From: Cellulomonas sp.
GTDB lineage: Bacteria > Actinomycetota > Actinomycetes > Actinomycetales > Cellulomonadaceae
Direction of reading: 5' to 3'
Assembly (NCBI RefSeq): GCF_015234515.1
Contig: NZ_JADGMY010000031.1
Coordinates: 1-64,000 of the forward strand
Length of the DNA: 64,000 nucleotides
A model generated the notes under the pieces. The model saw only the letters and a program-made list of their open reading frames with translations. It did not search any database and was not told the DNA's origin. The first letter of the stretch is position 1, and each line of letters starts with the position of its first letter. Positions 8,373-18,262 of this stretch are shown here, piece by piece. The position numbers were made by a program, and so were the translations under genes.

Positions 8373-9611
8373 CTACTGCGTGCCCGCGCGCCGCTTGTTC
8401 ACCAGGTCGAACGCGACGGCGAGCAGCAGGACCATGCCCTTGATCGCCATCTGCCACGACGGGTCGACGGACAGGATCGACAGGCCCATGTTGAGCACGC
8501 CCATGATGAGCGCGCCGACGATCGCACCGGAGATCCGCCCGATGCCACCGGTGACGGCGGCGCCACCGATGAAGCAGGCGGCGATGGCGTCGAGCTCGTA
8601 GGTCGTGCCCGCCGCCGCGATCGCGGCACCCGCCCGGGCGGTCGTGACGACGGCCGCGACACCGGCGAGCAGACCCATGTTGACGAAGATCCAGAAGTCG
8701 ACCTTGCGGGTGTTCACCCCGGACAGCGCCGCGGCGGACCGGTTGCCGCCGATCGCGTAGATGTGCCGGCCGAAGACGGTGCGGCCCATGAGGAACGAGT
8801 ACACGATGACCAGGACGCCGACGATGACCAGGACGATCGGCGTGCCGCCCGCGGAGAGCGACAGGATCACCGTGAAGACGCCGATGGCGAGCGCGATCAT
8901 CGCGATCTTGGTGACGAACAGCCCGCGCGCCTCGACGTGCAGGGCGTGCTTGCGCAGCGCCCGCCGGGCCCGCAGCTGCGTGACGACGATGGCCGCGACG
9001 GCGAGCCCGCCGATGAGCAGCGTGACGACGTCCATGTTGCCGACGAACCCGAGGACGTTGGGCAGCGAGCCCTTGGAGATGCTGATGAAGGCCGGCGGCA
9101 GGCCCGCGAGCGTCTCGCCGACCACCGCGAGCGCCAGACCGCGGAACACGAGCATGCCCGCGAGCGTCACGATGAACGCGGGTATGCCCACGTACGCCAC
9201 CCAGAAGCCCTGCCACGCCCCGACCAGGGCACCGACCGCGAGCCCGACGAGGACGGCCGTGATCCACGGCAGCCCGATCGGGTCGCGCATGGTCAGGGCG
9301 ACGATGCCGCCGACGAACGCGACGACCGAGCCGACGGACAGGTCGATGTGCCCGGCCACGATCACCATGACCATGCCGATCGCCAGGATCATGACGTACG
9401 CGTTCTGCTGGAACAGCGCCGCGACGTTGTTGGCGAGCAGCAGCTTGCCGTCGGTCAGCACCTGGAACAGCAGGACGATCACGACGAGGGCGCCGAAGAT
9501 GCCGTACTGGCGCGCGTTGCCGCCCAGACCCTGCAGCCGCTGGCCGATCGACACGCGCGGCGCGTCGGGAGGCGTCGGCGAGGGGACGTTGACGTCGGTG
9601 GTGGTGCTCAT
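8373..9611 (-). CDS. mmsB: Multiple-monosaccharide ABC transporter permease MmsB
   Basis: This 412-residue permease of the XylH/GguB class forms the membrane channel for sugar uptake with MmsA and ChvE. It shows about ten or more membrane helices and the family's conserved cytoplasmic segment GRHIYAIGGNRSAAALSGVN. The GHIDLSVGS motif of the BPD_transp_2 family is also present. The ATG at 9611 overlaps the stop of mmsA (ATGA), so translation is coupled. The length matches XylH/MmsB (about 400) rather than the shorter RbsC (about 320). Confidence 0.93.
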   Translation of the reverse strand: MSTTTDVNVPSPTPPDAPRVSIGQRLQGLGGNARQYGIFGALVVIVLLFQVLTDGKLLLANNVAALFQQNAYVMILAIGMVMVIVAGHIDLSVGSVVAFVGGIVALTMRDPIGLPWITAVLVGLAVGALVGAWQGFWVAYVGIPAFIVTLAGMLVFRGLALAVVGETLAGLPPAFISISKGSLPNVLGFVGNMDVVTLLIGGLAVAAIVVTQLRARRALRKHALHVEARGLFVTKIAMIALAIGVFTVILSLSAGGTPIVLVIVGVLVIVYSFLMGRTVFGRHIYAIGGNRSAAALSGVNTRKVDFWIFVNMGLLAGVAAVVTTARAGAAIAAAGTTYELDAIAACFIGGAAVTGGIGRISGAIVGALIMGVLNMGLSILSVDPSWQMAIKGMVLLLAVAFDLVNKRRAGTQ

Positions 9612-11155
9612 CGGGCGATCCCGTCCTTGTCCATCGTCATGAAGTGCATGAGGTGCTCCTGGGTCGCGTCGGCCCGGGCCACCTCGCCGGTGACGCGGCC
9701 CTGGCTGAGCGCGTAGATGCGGTCGCAGACGCCGAGGAGCTCGGGCAGCTCGGAGGAGATGACGACCACACCCTTCCCGGCATCGGCGAGCTTGTTGATG
9801 ATCGTGTAGATCTCGTACTTGGCGCCGACGTCGATCCCGCGTGTCGGCTCGTCGAGGATGAGCACGTCGGGGTCCGCGTAGAGCCACTTGGCGAGGACGA
9901 CCTTCTGCTGGTTGCCGCCCGACAGCTTGCCGACGAGCGCCGTGACCGTCGGCGTCCGGATGTTCAGCTCCTTGCGGTACCGCTCGGCGACCTTCGACTC
10001 CTCCTCGCGGTCCACGACGCCGCCGCGCGAGAGCGAGCCGAGGGCCGCGGCGGAGATGTTGTGCTCCACGGTGTCGATGAGGTTGAGGCCGAACCGCTTG
10101 CGGTCCTCGGTGGCGTACGCGATGCCGTGCTTGATCGCCTCGTGGACCGAGCCCGCCGTGATCTCGACACCCTCCCGGAAGATGCGTCCGGAGATCCGGG
10201 TGCCGTACGAGCGGCCGAAGACGCTCATGGCGAGCTCGGTACGACCGGCGCCCATGAGGCCCGCGAGTCCGACGATCTCCCCTCGCCGGACCGTCAGGCT
10301 CGCCCCGTCGACGACCTTGCGCGACTGGTCGACGGGGTGGTGCACCGTCCAGTCCTCGATGCGCAGCACCTCCTCGCCGATGACGGGTGTGCGCTCGGGG
10401 AACCGGTGGTCGAGCGGGCGCCCGACCATGCCGCGGATGATGCGCTCCTCGGTCACGGGCTCGCCGCCGCGCATGTCGAGCGACTCGATCGTCCGACCGT
10501 CGCGGATGATCGTCGTGGTGTCCGCGATCGCCTCGATCTCGTTCAGCTTGTGGCTGATGATGATCGAGGTGATGCCCTCGGCGCGCAGACCCTCGATGAG
10601 GGAGAGCAGGTGAGCGCTGTCCTCGTCGTTCAGGGCGGCGGTCGGCTCGTCGAGGATGAGCAGCCGCACCTCCTTCGACAGCGCCTTGGCGATCTCGACG
10701 AGCTGCTGCTTGCCCACGCCGATGTCGCTCACGCGCGTGTCGGGGCGCTCGGCCAGGCCGACGCGCTCGAGGAGCCGCGCGGCCTCGGCGTTGGTGCGGT
10801 TCCAGTCGACGACGCCGCGCTCGGCGCGCTCGTTGCCGAGGAAGATGTTCTCGGCGATCGACAGGTACGGCGAGAGCGCGAGCTCCTGGTGGATGATGAC
10901 GATCCCCTGGCGCTCGGAGTCGCGGATCCCGCGGAACTCCTGCACCTGACCGTCCAGGACGATGTCGCCCTCGTAGGTGCCGTGGGGGTAGATCCCTGAC
11001 AGGACCTTCATCAGCGTCGACTTGCCGGCGCCGTTCTCCCCGCAGATCGCGTGGATCTCGCCGCGGCGCACGGCGAGCGTGACGTCGGCGAGCGCCTTGA
11101 CGCCGGGGAAGGTCTTGGTGATGCCGCGCATCTCGAGGATGTGCTCGGTGTCCAT
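9608..11155 (-). CDS. mmsA: Multiple-monosaccharide ABC transporter ATP-binding protein MmsA
   Basis: This 515-residue protein has two fused nucleotide-binding domains, as in RbsA/XylG/GguA. Domain 1 has Walker A GENGAGKST and Walker B LLILDEPTAAL. Domain 2 has the usual degenerate Walker A (GLMGAGRTEL), the signature LSGGNQQKV and Walker B VLILDEPTRGID. It energises uptake of xylose, arabinose, galactose or similar sugars; the exact sugar is not determinable. It follows chvE after a hairpin-containing gap of 82 bases and overlaps mmsB by four bases. Confidence 0.95.
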   Translation of the reverse strand: MDTEHILEMRGITKTFPGVKALADVTLAVRRGEIHAICGENGAGKSTLMKVLSGIYPHGTYEGDIVLDGQVQEFRGIRDSERQGIVIIHQELALSPYLSIAENIFLGNERAERGVVDWNRTNAEAARLLERVGLAERPDTRVSDIGVGKQQLVEIAKALSKEVRLLILDEPTAALNDEDSAHLLSLIEGLRAEGITSIIISHKLNEIEAIADTTTIIRDGRTIESLDMRGGEPVTEERIIRGMVGRPLDHRFPERTPVIGEEVLRIEDWTVHHPVDQSRKVVDGASLTVRRGEIVGLAGLMGAGRTELAMSVFGRSYGTRISGRIFREGVEITAGSVHEAIKHGIAYATEDRKRFGLNLIDTVEHNISAAALGSLSRGGVVDREEESKVAERYRKELNIRTPTVTALVGKLSGGNQQKVVLAKWLYADPDVLILDEPTRGIDVGAKYEIYTIINKLADAGKGVVVISSELPELLGVCDRIYALSQGRVTGEVARADATQEHLMHFMTMDKDGIAR

Positions 11156-11198
11156 GTGTCCTCGCTGGATCGTCCGGGCCGGCCGGGGAGTGGGGCGG

Positions 11199-11230
11199 CC
11201 GGCCGCGCGACCGTGGGGTCGCGCGGCCGG
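11199..11230 (-). terminator. Intercistronic hairpin between chvE and mmsA
   Basis: A 14-bp perfect GC stem (11199-11212 with 11217-11230) with a four-base loop lies immediately after the chvE stop. In binding-protein operons such elements keep the binding-protein message in excess over the ATPase and permease. It may act as a partial terminator or a 3' stabiliser. Confidence 0.65.
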
Positions 11231-11237
11231 CGGGTCC

Positions 11238-12365
11238 TCACAGGCCGAGGTCGCCGGCCTTGTAGAACTCCGACTCGACGAGCACGTCGACGTTGTCCGG
11301 CGTGATGACCTGCGGCTGCAGCAGGTACGTCGGGACGGTCTTCTCGCCGTTGTCGTAGGTCTCCTCGTCGTTGACCTCGACGGTCTCGCCCGCGACGATC
11401 TGGTCGATCATCTTCGCGACCTGGTCACCCAGTGCGCGTGTGTCCTTCCAGACCGACATCGACTGCTTGCCCGCGATCATGTTGAGGACGTTCGCCTTGT
11501 CGGCGTCCTGACCGGTGAGGACGGGGTACTCGTCGCCGGGCGCGTAGCCGTTGCCCGCGAGCGCCTGGGCGATGCCGAGCGCGAGCGAGTCGTTGGGCGA
11601 CAGCACGACGTCGACCTGGGTGCCGCTGGCGTAGAACGAGTTGAGCCGGTTCTCCATCTCGGACTGGGCCGTCTCCGAGCTCCAGCCCTGGACGCCGATG
11701 GACTGCCAGTCGTCGTTGCTGCTCGGGGCCTTGCCGGACGGCACGACGAGCTTGCCGCTGTCCAGGTGCTCGGACAGGACGTCCCACGCGCCGGCGAAGA
11801 AGAACTTCGCGTTGTTGTCGTCGGGCGACCCGGCGAACGGCTCGAGGTTGAACGGACCCGCGGCGTTCTCGAGGTCGAGCGCCTCGACGATGAACTCGCC
11901 CTGCATCTTGCCCACGCCGTAGTTGTCGAACGTCGCGTAGTAGTCGACGTTCGGCGTGCCGAGCAGGAGCCGGTCGTAGGCGATGACGGTGATGTCCGCG
12001 TCGGCCGCCTGCTGGAGGGTCGGCGCGAGTGCCGTGTCGTCGATGGGCGCGATGACGAGGATGTCGGCACCCTGGTTGATCATGTTCTCGAGCTGGGTGA
12101 TCTGCTGGTCGACCTTGTTGTCCGCGTACTGCAGGCTCGTCTCGTAGCCCGCGTCCTTGAGCAGACCGTCCAGGTGGCTGCCGTCCCGGTTCCACCGCTC
12201 CAGGCTCTTGGTGGGCATCGCGATCCCGACGAACGTCTCGTCGTCGCCGTCGCCGGCGCCGGCGTCCGTGCCGGAGTCGCGCTCGGTGCTGCAGGCCGCC
12301 ATGGACCCGACGAGCATGCCTGCGGCGATCATCGCGATCGCACTCTTCTTCCACGCCAGTGACAT
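11238..12365 (-). CDS. chvE: Multiple-monosaccharide ABC transporter substrate-binding lipoprotein ChvE
   Basis: This 375-residue periplasmic-binding-type lipoprotein has a signal peptide with lipobox MAAC (Cys at about 25), an acidic spacer, and a type-1 sugar-binding fold. Recognisable segments are FVGIAMPTKSLERW, the DGSHLDGLLK region, QLENMINQGADILVIAPID and the ligand-binding VLTGQDAD. It captures monosaccharides for MmsA and MmsB. The ATG at 12365 follows AAGGGAG at about nine bases. Upstream is a promoter overlapped by a long inverted repeat, the likely target of the ROK repressor. Confidence 0.94.
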   Translation of the reverse strand: MSLAWKKSAIAMIAAGMLVGSMAACSTERDSGTDAGAGDGDDETFVGIAMPTKSLERWNRDGSHLDGLLKDAGYETSLQYADNKVDQQITQLENMINQGADILVIAPIDDTALAPTLQQAADADITVIAYDRLLLGTPNVDYYATFDNYGVGKMQGEFIVEALDLENAAGPFNLEPFAGSPDDNNAKFFFAGAWDVLSEHLDSGKLVVPSGKAPSSNDDWQSIGVQGWSSETAQSEMENRLNSFYASGTQVDVVLSPNDSLALGIAQALAGNGYAPGDEYPVLTGQDADKANVLNMIAGKQSMSVWKDTRALGDQVAKMIDQIVAGETVEVNDEETYDNGEKTVPTYLLQPQVITPDNVDVLVESEFYKAGDLGL

Positions 12366-12466
12366 CGTTGTCCGCTCCCTTGCGTTCGCCGCTCGACCGG
12401 TCGGGACGTCCGTCGTCCCGCCGACCCGGGTCCGGCGGCAGTGCCGGTGAGCCGGGTACGGCTTCG

Positions 12467-12491
12467 GTTGCATTCAAGACCTGAACGCAAC
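12467..12491. promoter_or_regulatory. Inverted-repeat operator candidate over the chvE promoter
   Basis: The two 10-base arms GTTGCATTCA and TGAACGCAAC are complementary except at one position and are separated by five bases. On the minus strand a -35-like TTGTCG (12495-12500) and a -10-like TTGAAT (12472-12477) are 17 bases apart, so the repeat covers the -10 and most of the spacer. This is the position of a classical repressor site, most simply for the ROK protein encoded downstream. Confidence 0.6.
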
Positions 12492-12632
12492 GGACGACAA
12501 GGGCTGTGACCTATCTGTGTCCTACGGGAGACGCCGGGGCGATCCGCACCACTCGTCGGAGTGACCTTTCGCGACGACCGGAGTGACGGCGAGTGTCAGC
12601 CACCCGATGCCTTCGAGGCATGAAGGCACCGT

Positions 12633-15600
12633 TCACCTCCCTCCGGGGCCTGCGCCATGACGGTTCCCGTGCCCGTGCGGCGCCGCCTCGACCAGCACGG
12701 CGACCGTCCGGGCGGGCACCACCACGGTGCCGGTCGCCCGGTCGTACGCCGTGCCACGCACCACCGCGTCGGCGCCCGCCGCCTGGACCGGCGACAGCGC
12801 GTAGGCCCGCCCGGCCAGTGCGTCGACCCGCTGCGTCGTCGGCTCGTCCGAGGCGTTCACGACGACGAGCAGCCCGTCGAGCCGACGGTCGACGTCGGTA
12901 CGCCACGTCCACCGCGACCAGTCCCACCCGGCCCGGTCCTCGACGTGCATCACGACGACGCCGGGCGTCGCGTCGGCGCCCGCGCCCGGGAACGTCACCT
13001 TCTGCTGGATCAGGTCCGCGTCCCCGAGGCGGAACAGCCGCGTCGACGACCGCAGCTCGAGCAGCTCGGTCGCGGCCGTGCCCGCCGCCGCGATGTCGTC
13101 GGGCGTGGGGACCAGCGCCGGGTCGGCCAGCAACGGCTGCTGGAACGGCCACTTGGCCTCGTTGTCGGCCGCCGGCGGCAGGCCGCGGCCGAACCCGTTC
13201 GTCCGTCCCGACCAGTCCGGCACGTTGAACCAGTCCCCCGAGTCGTAGGAGTTGCGGTCCAGGGACTTGCTGCGCAGCAGGTCGGCACCGGCGTGCCAGA
13301 ACGACGGCGTCTGCGCGAGCGTGGCCGTCGCGAGCGACACCGTGTTCATCCGGACCCGGTCCGCCATGGCCGTGTCCTGCGGCAGCTTGAGGTAGAGGTT
13401 GTCGAACAGGGTCTCGTTGTCGTGCGCGTCGACGTAGGTGACGACCTCCTCGGGTGAGTCGGCATAGCCCGCGGGCTGCCCGTTGTAGTCGACCTGGTCG
13501 CCGCGCCGCACGGTGCCGTCGCTCGTCGACAGCTCGTAGTCGCGAAGGTTGCCCGCCATGCCCAGCCGGACCAGGTCGGCCTGGTGCTGCACGCGCGCGA
13601 GCTGCTCGTCCGGCGTGCCGTTGACCTCGGCTCCGTTGGGGTCGGTGAAGGCCCCGGAGCCGAAGCCCTGCAGACGCGGGTCCTCGTCGAACGGGCCGCC
13701 ACCGCGCACGGCGTCACGCAGCCGGTCGGAGAACGTGCCGATCCCCGTCCCGCCGAGCTGCCCCTGCGTGGCCTGCTCGAACAGCCTGTTGTCGGCCACC
13801 TCCCCGAAGTTCCACCCCTCGCCGTACAGGTAGACCTTCGACCCGTCGACGCCGTCGCGGCGCGGCGTCAGCCGGTCGAGCGCGGCACGGACCCGCTCCA
13901 TCGTCTGCCGCGAGTGGTGCCCCATGAGGTCGAACCGGAAGCCGTCGACCTTGTGGTCCCGGGCCCACGTGACCACGGAGTCGACCATCATCTTCTCGGC
14001 CATCGCGTGCTCGGTCGCGACGTTCTGGCAGCACGTCGACGTCTCGACCTGACCGGTGGCGTTCAGGCGGTGGTAGTACCCGGGCACGACGCGGTCGAGC
14101 ACGCTCTTCTCGTCCTGCCCGCTCGCCGCCGTGTGGTTGAACACCTGGTCGAGCACCACCTGCAGGCCGTCGGCGTGCAGCGCGCCCACCATGCTGCGGA
14201 ACTCCGCGATCCGCGCGCCGCCGTGGGCGTCCACGGCGTACGAGCCCTCGGGCGCCGTCCAGTGCCACGGGTCGTAGCCCCAGTTGAAGCCGTCGGAGCC
14301 CGCGACCGCGCTCACGCACGCCTGCTGCTCCGGCGAGTCCGGGGGCAGGGACGCGAGGTCGCACGCCGGCGTCGCCTGCGCCGCGCGGTCCTCCTCGATC
14401 GACGCGATGTCGAACGTCGGCAGCAGGTGCACGGTCGTCAGGCCGGCGTCGGCGAGGTCGCGCAGGTGCTCCCGACCGTCGCTTGTGCGCACCGCGAACG
14501 CGCCGTACGTGCCGCGCAGCGCGGCGGGGACGGTCGCGTCCGCGATCGAGAAGTCCCGCACGTGCAGCTCGTAGATCGTCTGGTCGACCGGCCGCACGAC
14601 CGGTTGACGCGCGCGCTCCCACTGCCGCGGGCGGTAGCGCGGGTCGTCGAGGTCGACGAGCACGCCGTGCGTGCTGTTCAGGGTCAGCGCGACCGCGTAC
14701 GGGTCGGTGACCCGGTTGACCTCGATCTCCCCCGTCGTCGGCGCGTAGACCGTCACCTCCCACAGGTACGCCGCGCCGGCCCAGGCGCGCGGCCCGACCA
14801 CGGTCCACGAGCCGTCCGCCTGCCGCGTCGCGGCCGTGCGCACGGGGTCGGCGGAGGTGTCGACGGCACCGCGGCGGTCCGCAGGCCACACCAGCAGGTC
14901 GACGTCCTGCGCCGTGGGGGCCCACAGCGCGAGCGACGGTGCACCCTTCGTCCACGCCGCGCCGAGCGTCCGCCGGGCCGCCTTGCGGCCGTACAGGTCG
15001 TCCAGCACCCCCGGCACCTGCACGCCGGTGACGGCCTGGCCGACGTCGTCGGCGTCCGCCTGACGCACCAGCAGCTGTCCCGTGAGGAGGCGCGCCACCT
15101 CCCGGCGGTCGGCGTCGACGCGCAGCGCGAGGTACCCGTCGAGCGCCGGGAAGCGCGTGCGCTGCGCGGGCGTGAGCCCGCCGGGCACGAGCGTCAGCCC
15201 GACCGTCTCCCCTCCGGCGACCCGGCCGTCGGCCACCTCGAGCTCCGCGTCGGGCGACCCGTGCAGCGAGAACCGGAGGGCGGCCGGGTCGGTCCCGCTC
15301 GCGCCGAGCGACGTGGGCCACGCGATCGTGCGGGCGTCCACCCAGTGCGCGGCGAGCTGCCCGGTGCCGGGCAGCGGGGGCTCCCCGGCCCGGACCGTCA
15401 GCACGTGCGTCACGAGGTCGTAGAGGAACGTCACGGGCTCGTCGCCCGGTGCGACGAACGGGATGTTCGCGCCGCCGGGCACACCGTCGGCGCCGTAGTT
15501 CTCGTCCCACGACAGGCCGTGCGCGACCTTGACCTCGTAGGACCCGGCGGGCACGGTCTCCAGCGTCAGGGTGGCGACGCCGTCCCCGTCGTCGTCCACG

Positions 15601-18203
15601 AGGCGGGTGGCGAGGCACTCGGGGTCCCAGTCCTTCGGGCACCCGACCTCGTCCTGGTACGAGCCGGGCGCCGTGACGACGTCGGCCGGCTCGGGCGGCG
15701 CGGCGCCGTCCACCGCGACGCCGACGCTGCCGTAGGTCGACGCGGCGCTGCGGTGCCCGGCCACGTCCTCGCGCACCGCGCGGTACTCCACGAGCGTGCC
15801 GGGCGCCAGGTCGCCCACGTCGTGGAAGACGCGCGGGCTCGTCGTCTCGGCGGTGCCCAGCGGCGTCCACGCGTCGTCGCCGACGACCCGGTACGCGAAG
15901 GACGTGGTGGCCAGCACGTCGTCGGCGACGTCCGCCGCGACCGGGGCCAGACCCGTCAGCGCGGCCCCGGCGCCCGGGACCGTCAGCGCGACCGTGTCGT
16001 CGCCGGTCGCCACCGGCGCACCGGCCCGCAGCACCGCCGCCCCGTACGCGGGCACGCTCAGTGTGACCCCACCCGCGGCGTCGGCGGTGACGTCGGCCCC
16101 GTCGACGACCTGTGTGCCGGACGTCGTCAGCAGCGGCGCGAAGACCGCGCCCGGCGTGAGCGTGTCGAGGGTGACGGTCGCCGGCGTCGCGGCGTTGTTC
16201 AGCGCCACCAGGTGCTCGACGTCGTCGTCGCCGACGCGCGAGAAGGCGTACACCGCCCCGTCCGCGTACCGCTCGACCTGGGCGCCACCGGTCAGCGCGG
16301 GGTGCTCGGCCCGCAGCGCGGCGAGCGCCGCGACGTGCGCGTAGAGGGGCGCGTCGGTCCCGTACCGGTCCACCGACCCGGCGGGCGTCCCGTCGAGCAG
16401 CGCCTGACCGGCGTACTCGTCGACCTGCGTGGCGAACAGCGACTGCCGGGCGTCCTTGTCCCGGCCGCCCAGCGGCCCGTCACCGACGAAGCCCTGCTCG
16501 TCGCCGTAGTAGACGACCGGCTGGCCGCGCGTCAGGTACATCAGCGCGTGGGCCAGGCCGGAGCGCGCCTGCGGGTCGGACGCGTCCTTCACGGCGTGGC
16601 CGATGCGGCCCATGTCGTGGTTGCCGAGGAACGTGGGCAGCGCGTGGGCGCTGCTGCTCGGGGTCGTGTAGAGGTCGTCGCTCGCGAAGAGCGCCTGGAG
16701 GCCCGCCGCGGAGACGCCCTTCGCGTAGCCGGCGGCCGCAGCCTGGAACGAGAAGTCGAGGACCGCGTCCATGTCGGTCTCGCGCACGTACGGCGCGGTG
16801 AGCCGGGCGTCGGCGTCGTACACCTCGCCGAACATGAAGAAGTCAGGGTCGCCCGCCGCGGCGGCGTGATCCGAGATCGCGGTGGTGAACTCGTCCCAGA
16901 ACTCCCGGTTCACGTGCTTGACCGTGTCGATGCGGAACCCGTCGACGCCCAGGTCGACCCACGCCTCGTAGACGTCGACGAAGCCGTCGACGACGTCGGG
17001 GTGCTCGGTCATGAGGTCGTCGAGGCCGTCGAAGTCGCCGTGCGTGACCGACTCCCCCGTCCACGTGGAGTTCCCGCGGTTGTGGTACAGCGTCGGGTCG
17101 TTGAGCCAGGCCGGCACCTTGAGCTCGGCGTCCGCGGGGTCGACGACGGGCGTGTAGGGGAAGGACGCCGCGGCGTCGAGCTCCGGGAAGTCGTCGCTGC
17201 CGGCGACGTCCGCCGGGTCGAACGGCTCGCCCGCCGCGTCACGGTAGGGCTCGGCGGACTGCTCGACGTACGCGTAGCTCCCCTCGGCGTAGTCGATGAC
17301 GTCGGCCGTGTGGTTGGTGATGATGTCGAAGTAGACCTTGATGCCACGGGCGTGCGCGTCGTCGATGAGCGCCTCGAGCTCCGCGTTCGTACCCAGGTGC
17401 GGGTCGATGCGCGTGAAGTCGGTGATCCAGTAGCCGTGGTACCCGGCGGACGCGTCGGGCCCGGCGCCCTGCACGGGTCGGTTGAGGAACGACGGGGTCA
17501 GCCAGATCGCGGTGGTGCCCAGGCCCTCGATGTAGTCGAGCCGTTGGCGCAGGCCCGCGAGGTCGCCGCCGTGGTAGAACCCCTTGTCCGTCGGGTCGAG
17601 TCCGGTCGCGAGCCGGTCGCCTGGCAGGCCGCCGCTGTCGTTCGACGGGTCACCGTTGGCGAACCGGTCCGTGAGGACGAAGTACAGCTGCTCCCCCGCG
17701 CCGGGGTCGCGCGCGGGGTCGGCGACCAGGGCGGCGTCCGTGTCGGTGTAGCCGCCGGCCAGGTCGACGACGACGGACGTGCGGTGCGTCGAGTCGTCGT
17801 AGGTGAACGTCAGGTCGGCGGGGCCGGCGAGGACCAGCGGTGTGTCGGTGCCGCCGCCGTCCGCGCCGTACGACGCGTCCCACGTGCCGTCGAGCGCGAC
17901 CTTCCACTCGTGGGCACCGCCCGGCACCCGGAACGTCGCCGAGAACCGGCCGGGGACGTCGGTCCGCGTGAGCGCGGTCGCACCGCAGGCGGGGTCCCAG
18001 TCGCCCGAGCACCCGAGCTCGTCCTGCAGGCTGCCGACCAGGGTGACCGAACCCGCGTCCGCGGCCGCCGGTGCCCCGACCGCGACGGCGGCGCCGGCGA
18101 CGGCGACGGACGCGGCCGCGAGCGCGGCGACGGCCCGCCTCAACCTCCTCGTGACCCGCGGCAGGACAGGACGTGCGGGACGTGGCAGGGGCGCGCCGAC
18201 CAT
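12633..18203 (-). CDS. pulA: Secreted bifunctional amylopullulanase with two GH13 catalytic domains
   Basis: This 1,856-residue secreted starch/pullulan hydrolase has, in order: a signal peptide (1 to about 50); an X25-type module (about 52-148); a GH13 alpha-amylase domain (about 170-760) with catalytic Asp426 (GFRIDTVKH), Glu460 (MFGEVYD) and Asp530 (GNHDMG); a fibronectin-like stretch; a second X25-type module (about 845-945); pullulanase N-terminal/CBM48-like modules; and a GH13_14 pullulanase domain with Asp1425 (GFRFDLMGHH), Glu1462 (YGEGWNFGE) and Asp1595 (DAHDNE). Both sites look intact, so it should cut alpha-1,4 and alpha-1,6 bonds. The ATG at 18203 follows AAGGAG at seven bases. 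There is no sortase signal. Direct repeats lie upstream. Confidence 0.93.
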   Translation of the reverse strand: MVGAPLPRPARPVLPRVTRRLRRAVAALAAASVAVAGAAVAVGAPAAADAGSVTLVGSLQDELGCSGDWDPACGATALTRTDVPGRFSATFRVPGGAHEWKVALDGTWDASYGADGGGTDTPLVLAGPADLTFTYDDSTHRTSVVVDLAGGYTDTDAALVADPARDPGAGEQLYFVLTDRFANGDPSNDSGGLPGDRLATGLDPTDKGFYHGGDLAGLRQRLDYIEGLGTTAIWLTPSFLNRPVQGAGPDASAGYHGYWITDFTRIDPHLGTNAELEALIDDAHARGIKVYFDIITNHTADVIDYAEGSYAYVEQSAEPYRDAAGEPFDPADVAGSDDFPELDAAASFPYTPVVDPADAELKVPAWLNDPTLYHNRGNSTWTGESVTHGDFDGLDDLMTEHPDVVDGFVDVYEAWVDLGVDGFRIDTVKHVNREFWDEFTTAISDHAAAAGDPDFFMFGEVYDADARLTAPYVRETDMDAVLDFSFQAAAAGYAKGVSAAGLQALFASDDLYTTPSSSAHALPTFLGNHDMGRIGHAVKDASDPQARSGLAHALMYLTRGQPVVYYGDEQGFVGDGPLGGRDKDARQSLFATQVDEYAGQALLDGTPAGSVDRYGTDAPLYAHVAALAALRAEHPALTGGAQVERYADGAVYAFSRVGDDDVEHLVALNNAATPATVTLDTLTPGAVFAPLLTTSGTQVVDGADVTADAAGGVTLSVPAYGAAVLRAGAPVATGDDTVALTVPGAGAALTGLAPVAADVADDVLATTSFAYRVVGDDAWTPLGTAETTSPRVFHDVGDLAPGTLVEYRAVREDVAGHRSAASTYGSVGVAVDGAAPPEPADVVTAPGSYQDEVGCPKDWDPECLATRLVDDDGDGVATLTLETVPAGSYEVKVAHGLSWDENYGADGVPGGANIPFVAPGDEPVTFLYDLVTHVLTVRAGEPPLPGTGQLAAHWVDARTIAWPTSLGASGTDPAALRFSLHGSPDAELEVADGRVAGGETVGLTLVPGGLTPAQRTRFPALDGYLALRVDADRREVARLLTGQLLVRQADADDVGQAVTGVQVPGVLDDLYGRKAARRTLGAAWTKGAPSLALWAPTAQDVDLLVWPADRRGAVDTSADPVRTAATRQADGSWTVVGPRAWAGAAYLWEVTVYAPTTGEIEVNRVTDPYAVALTLNSTHGVLVDLDDPRYRPRQWERARQPVVRPVDQTIYELHVRDFSIADATVPAALRGTYGAFAVRTSDGREHLRDLADAGLTTVHLLPTFDIASIEEDRAAQATPACDLASLPPDSPEQQACVSAVAGSDGFNWGYDPWHWTAPEGSYAVDAHGGARIAEFRSMVGALHADGLQVVLDQVFNHTAASGQDEKSVLDRVVPGYYHRLNATGQVETSTCCQNVATEHAMAEKMMVDSVVTWARDHKVDGFRFDLMGHHSRQTMERVRAALDRLTPRRDGVDGSKVYLYGEGWNFGEVADNRLFEQATQGQLGGTGIGTFSDRLRDAVRGGGPFDEDPRLQGFGSGAFTDPNGAEVNGTPDEQLARVQHQADLVRLGMAGNLRDYELSTSDGTVRRGDQVDYNGQPAGYADSPEEVVTYVDAHDNETLFDNLYLKLPQDTAMADRVRMNTVSLATATLAQTPSFWHAGADLLRSKSLDRNSYDSGDWFNVPDWSGRTNGFGRGLPPAADNEAKWPFQQPLLADPALVPTPDDIAAAGTAATELLELRSSTRLFRLGDADLIQQKVTFPGAGADATPGVVVMHVEDRAGWDWSRWTWRTDVDRRLDGLLVVVNASDEPTTQRVDALAGRAYALSPVQAAGADAVVRGTAYDRATGTVVVPARTVAVLVEAAPHGHGNRHGAGPGGR

Positions 18204-18262
18204 CGGGACTCCTTCGTCGCGGCACCTCGTCGTGCCGTTGCTCGGGCTGTCGACCGACCGTA

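Noticed and set aside
12607..12628. Short inverted repeat ATGCCT-TCG-AGGCAT as terminator of the amylopullulanase gene
   Set aside because: The stem is only 6 bp and less convincing than every other terminator in the window; left unassigned.
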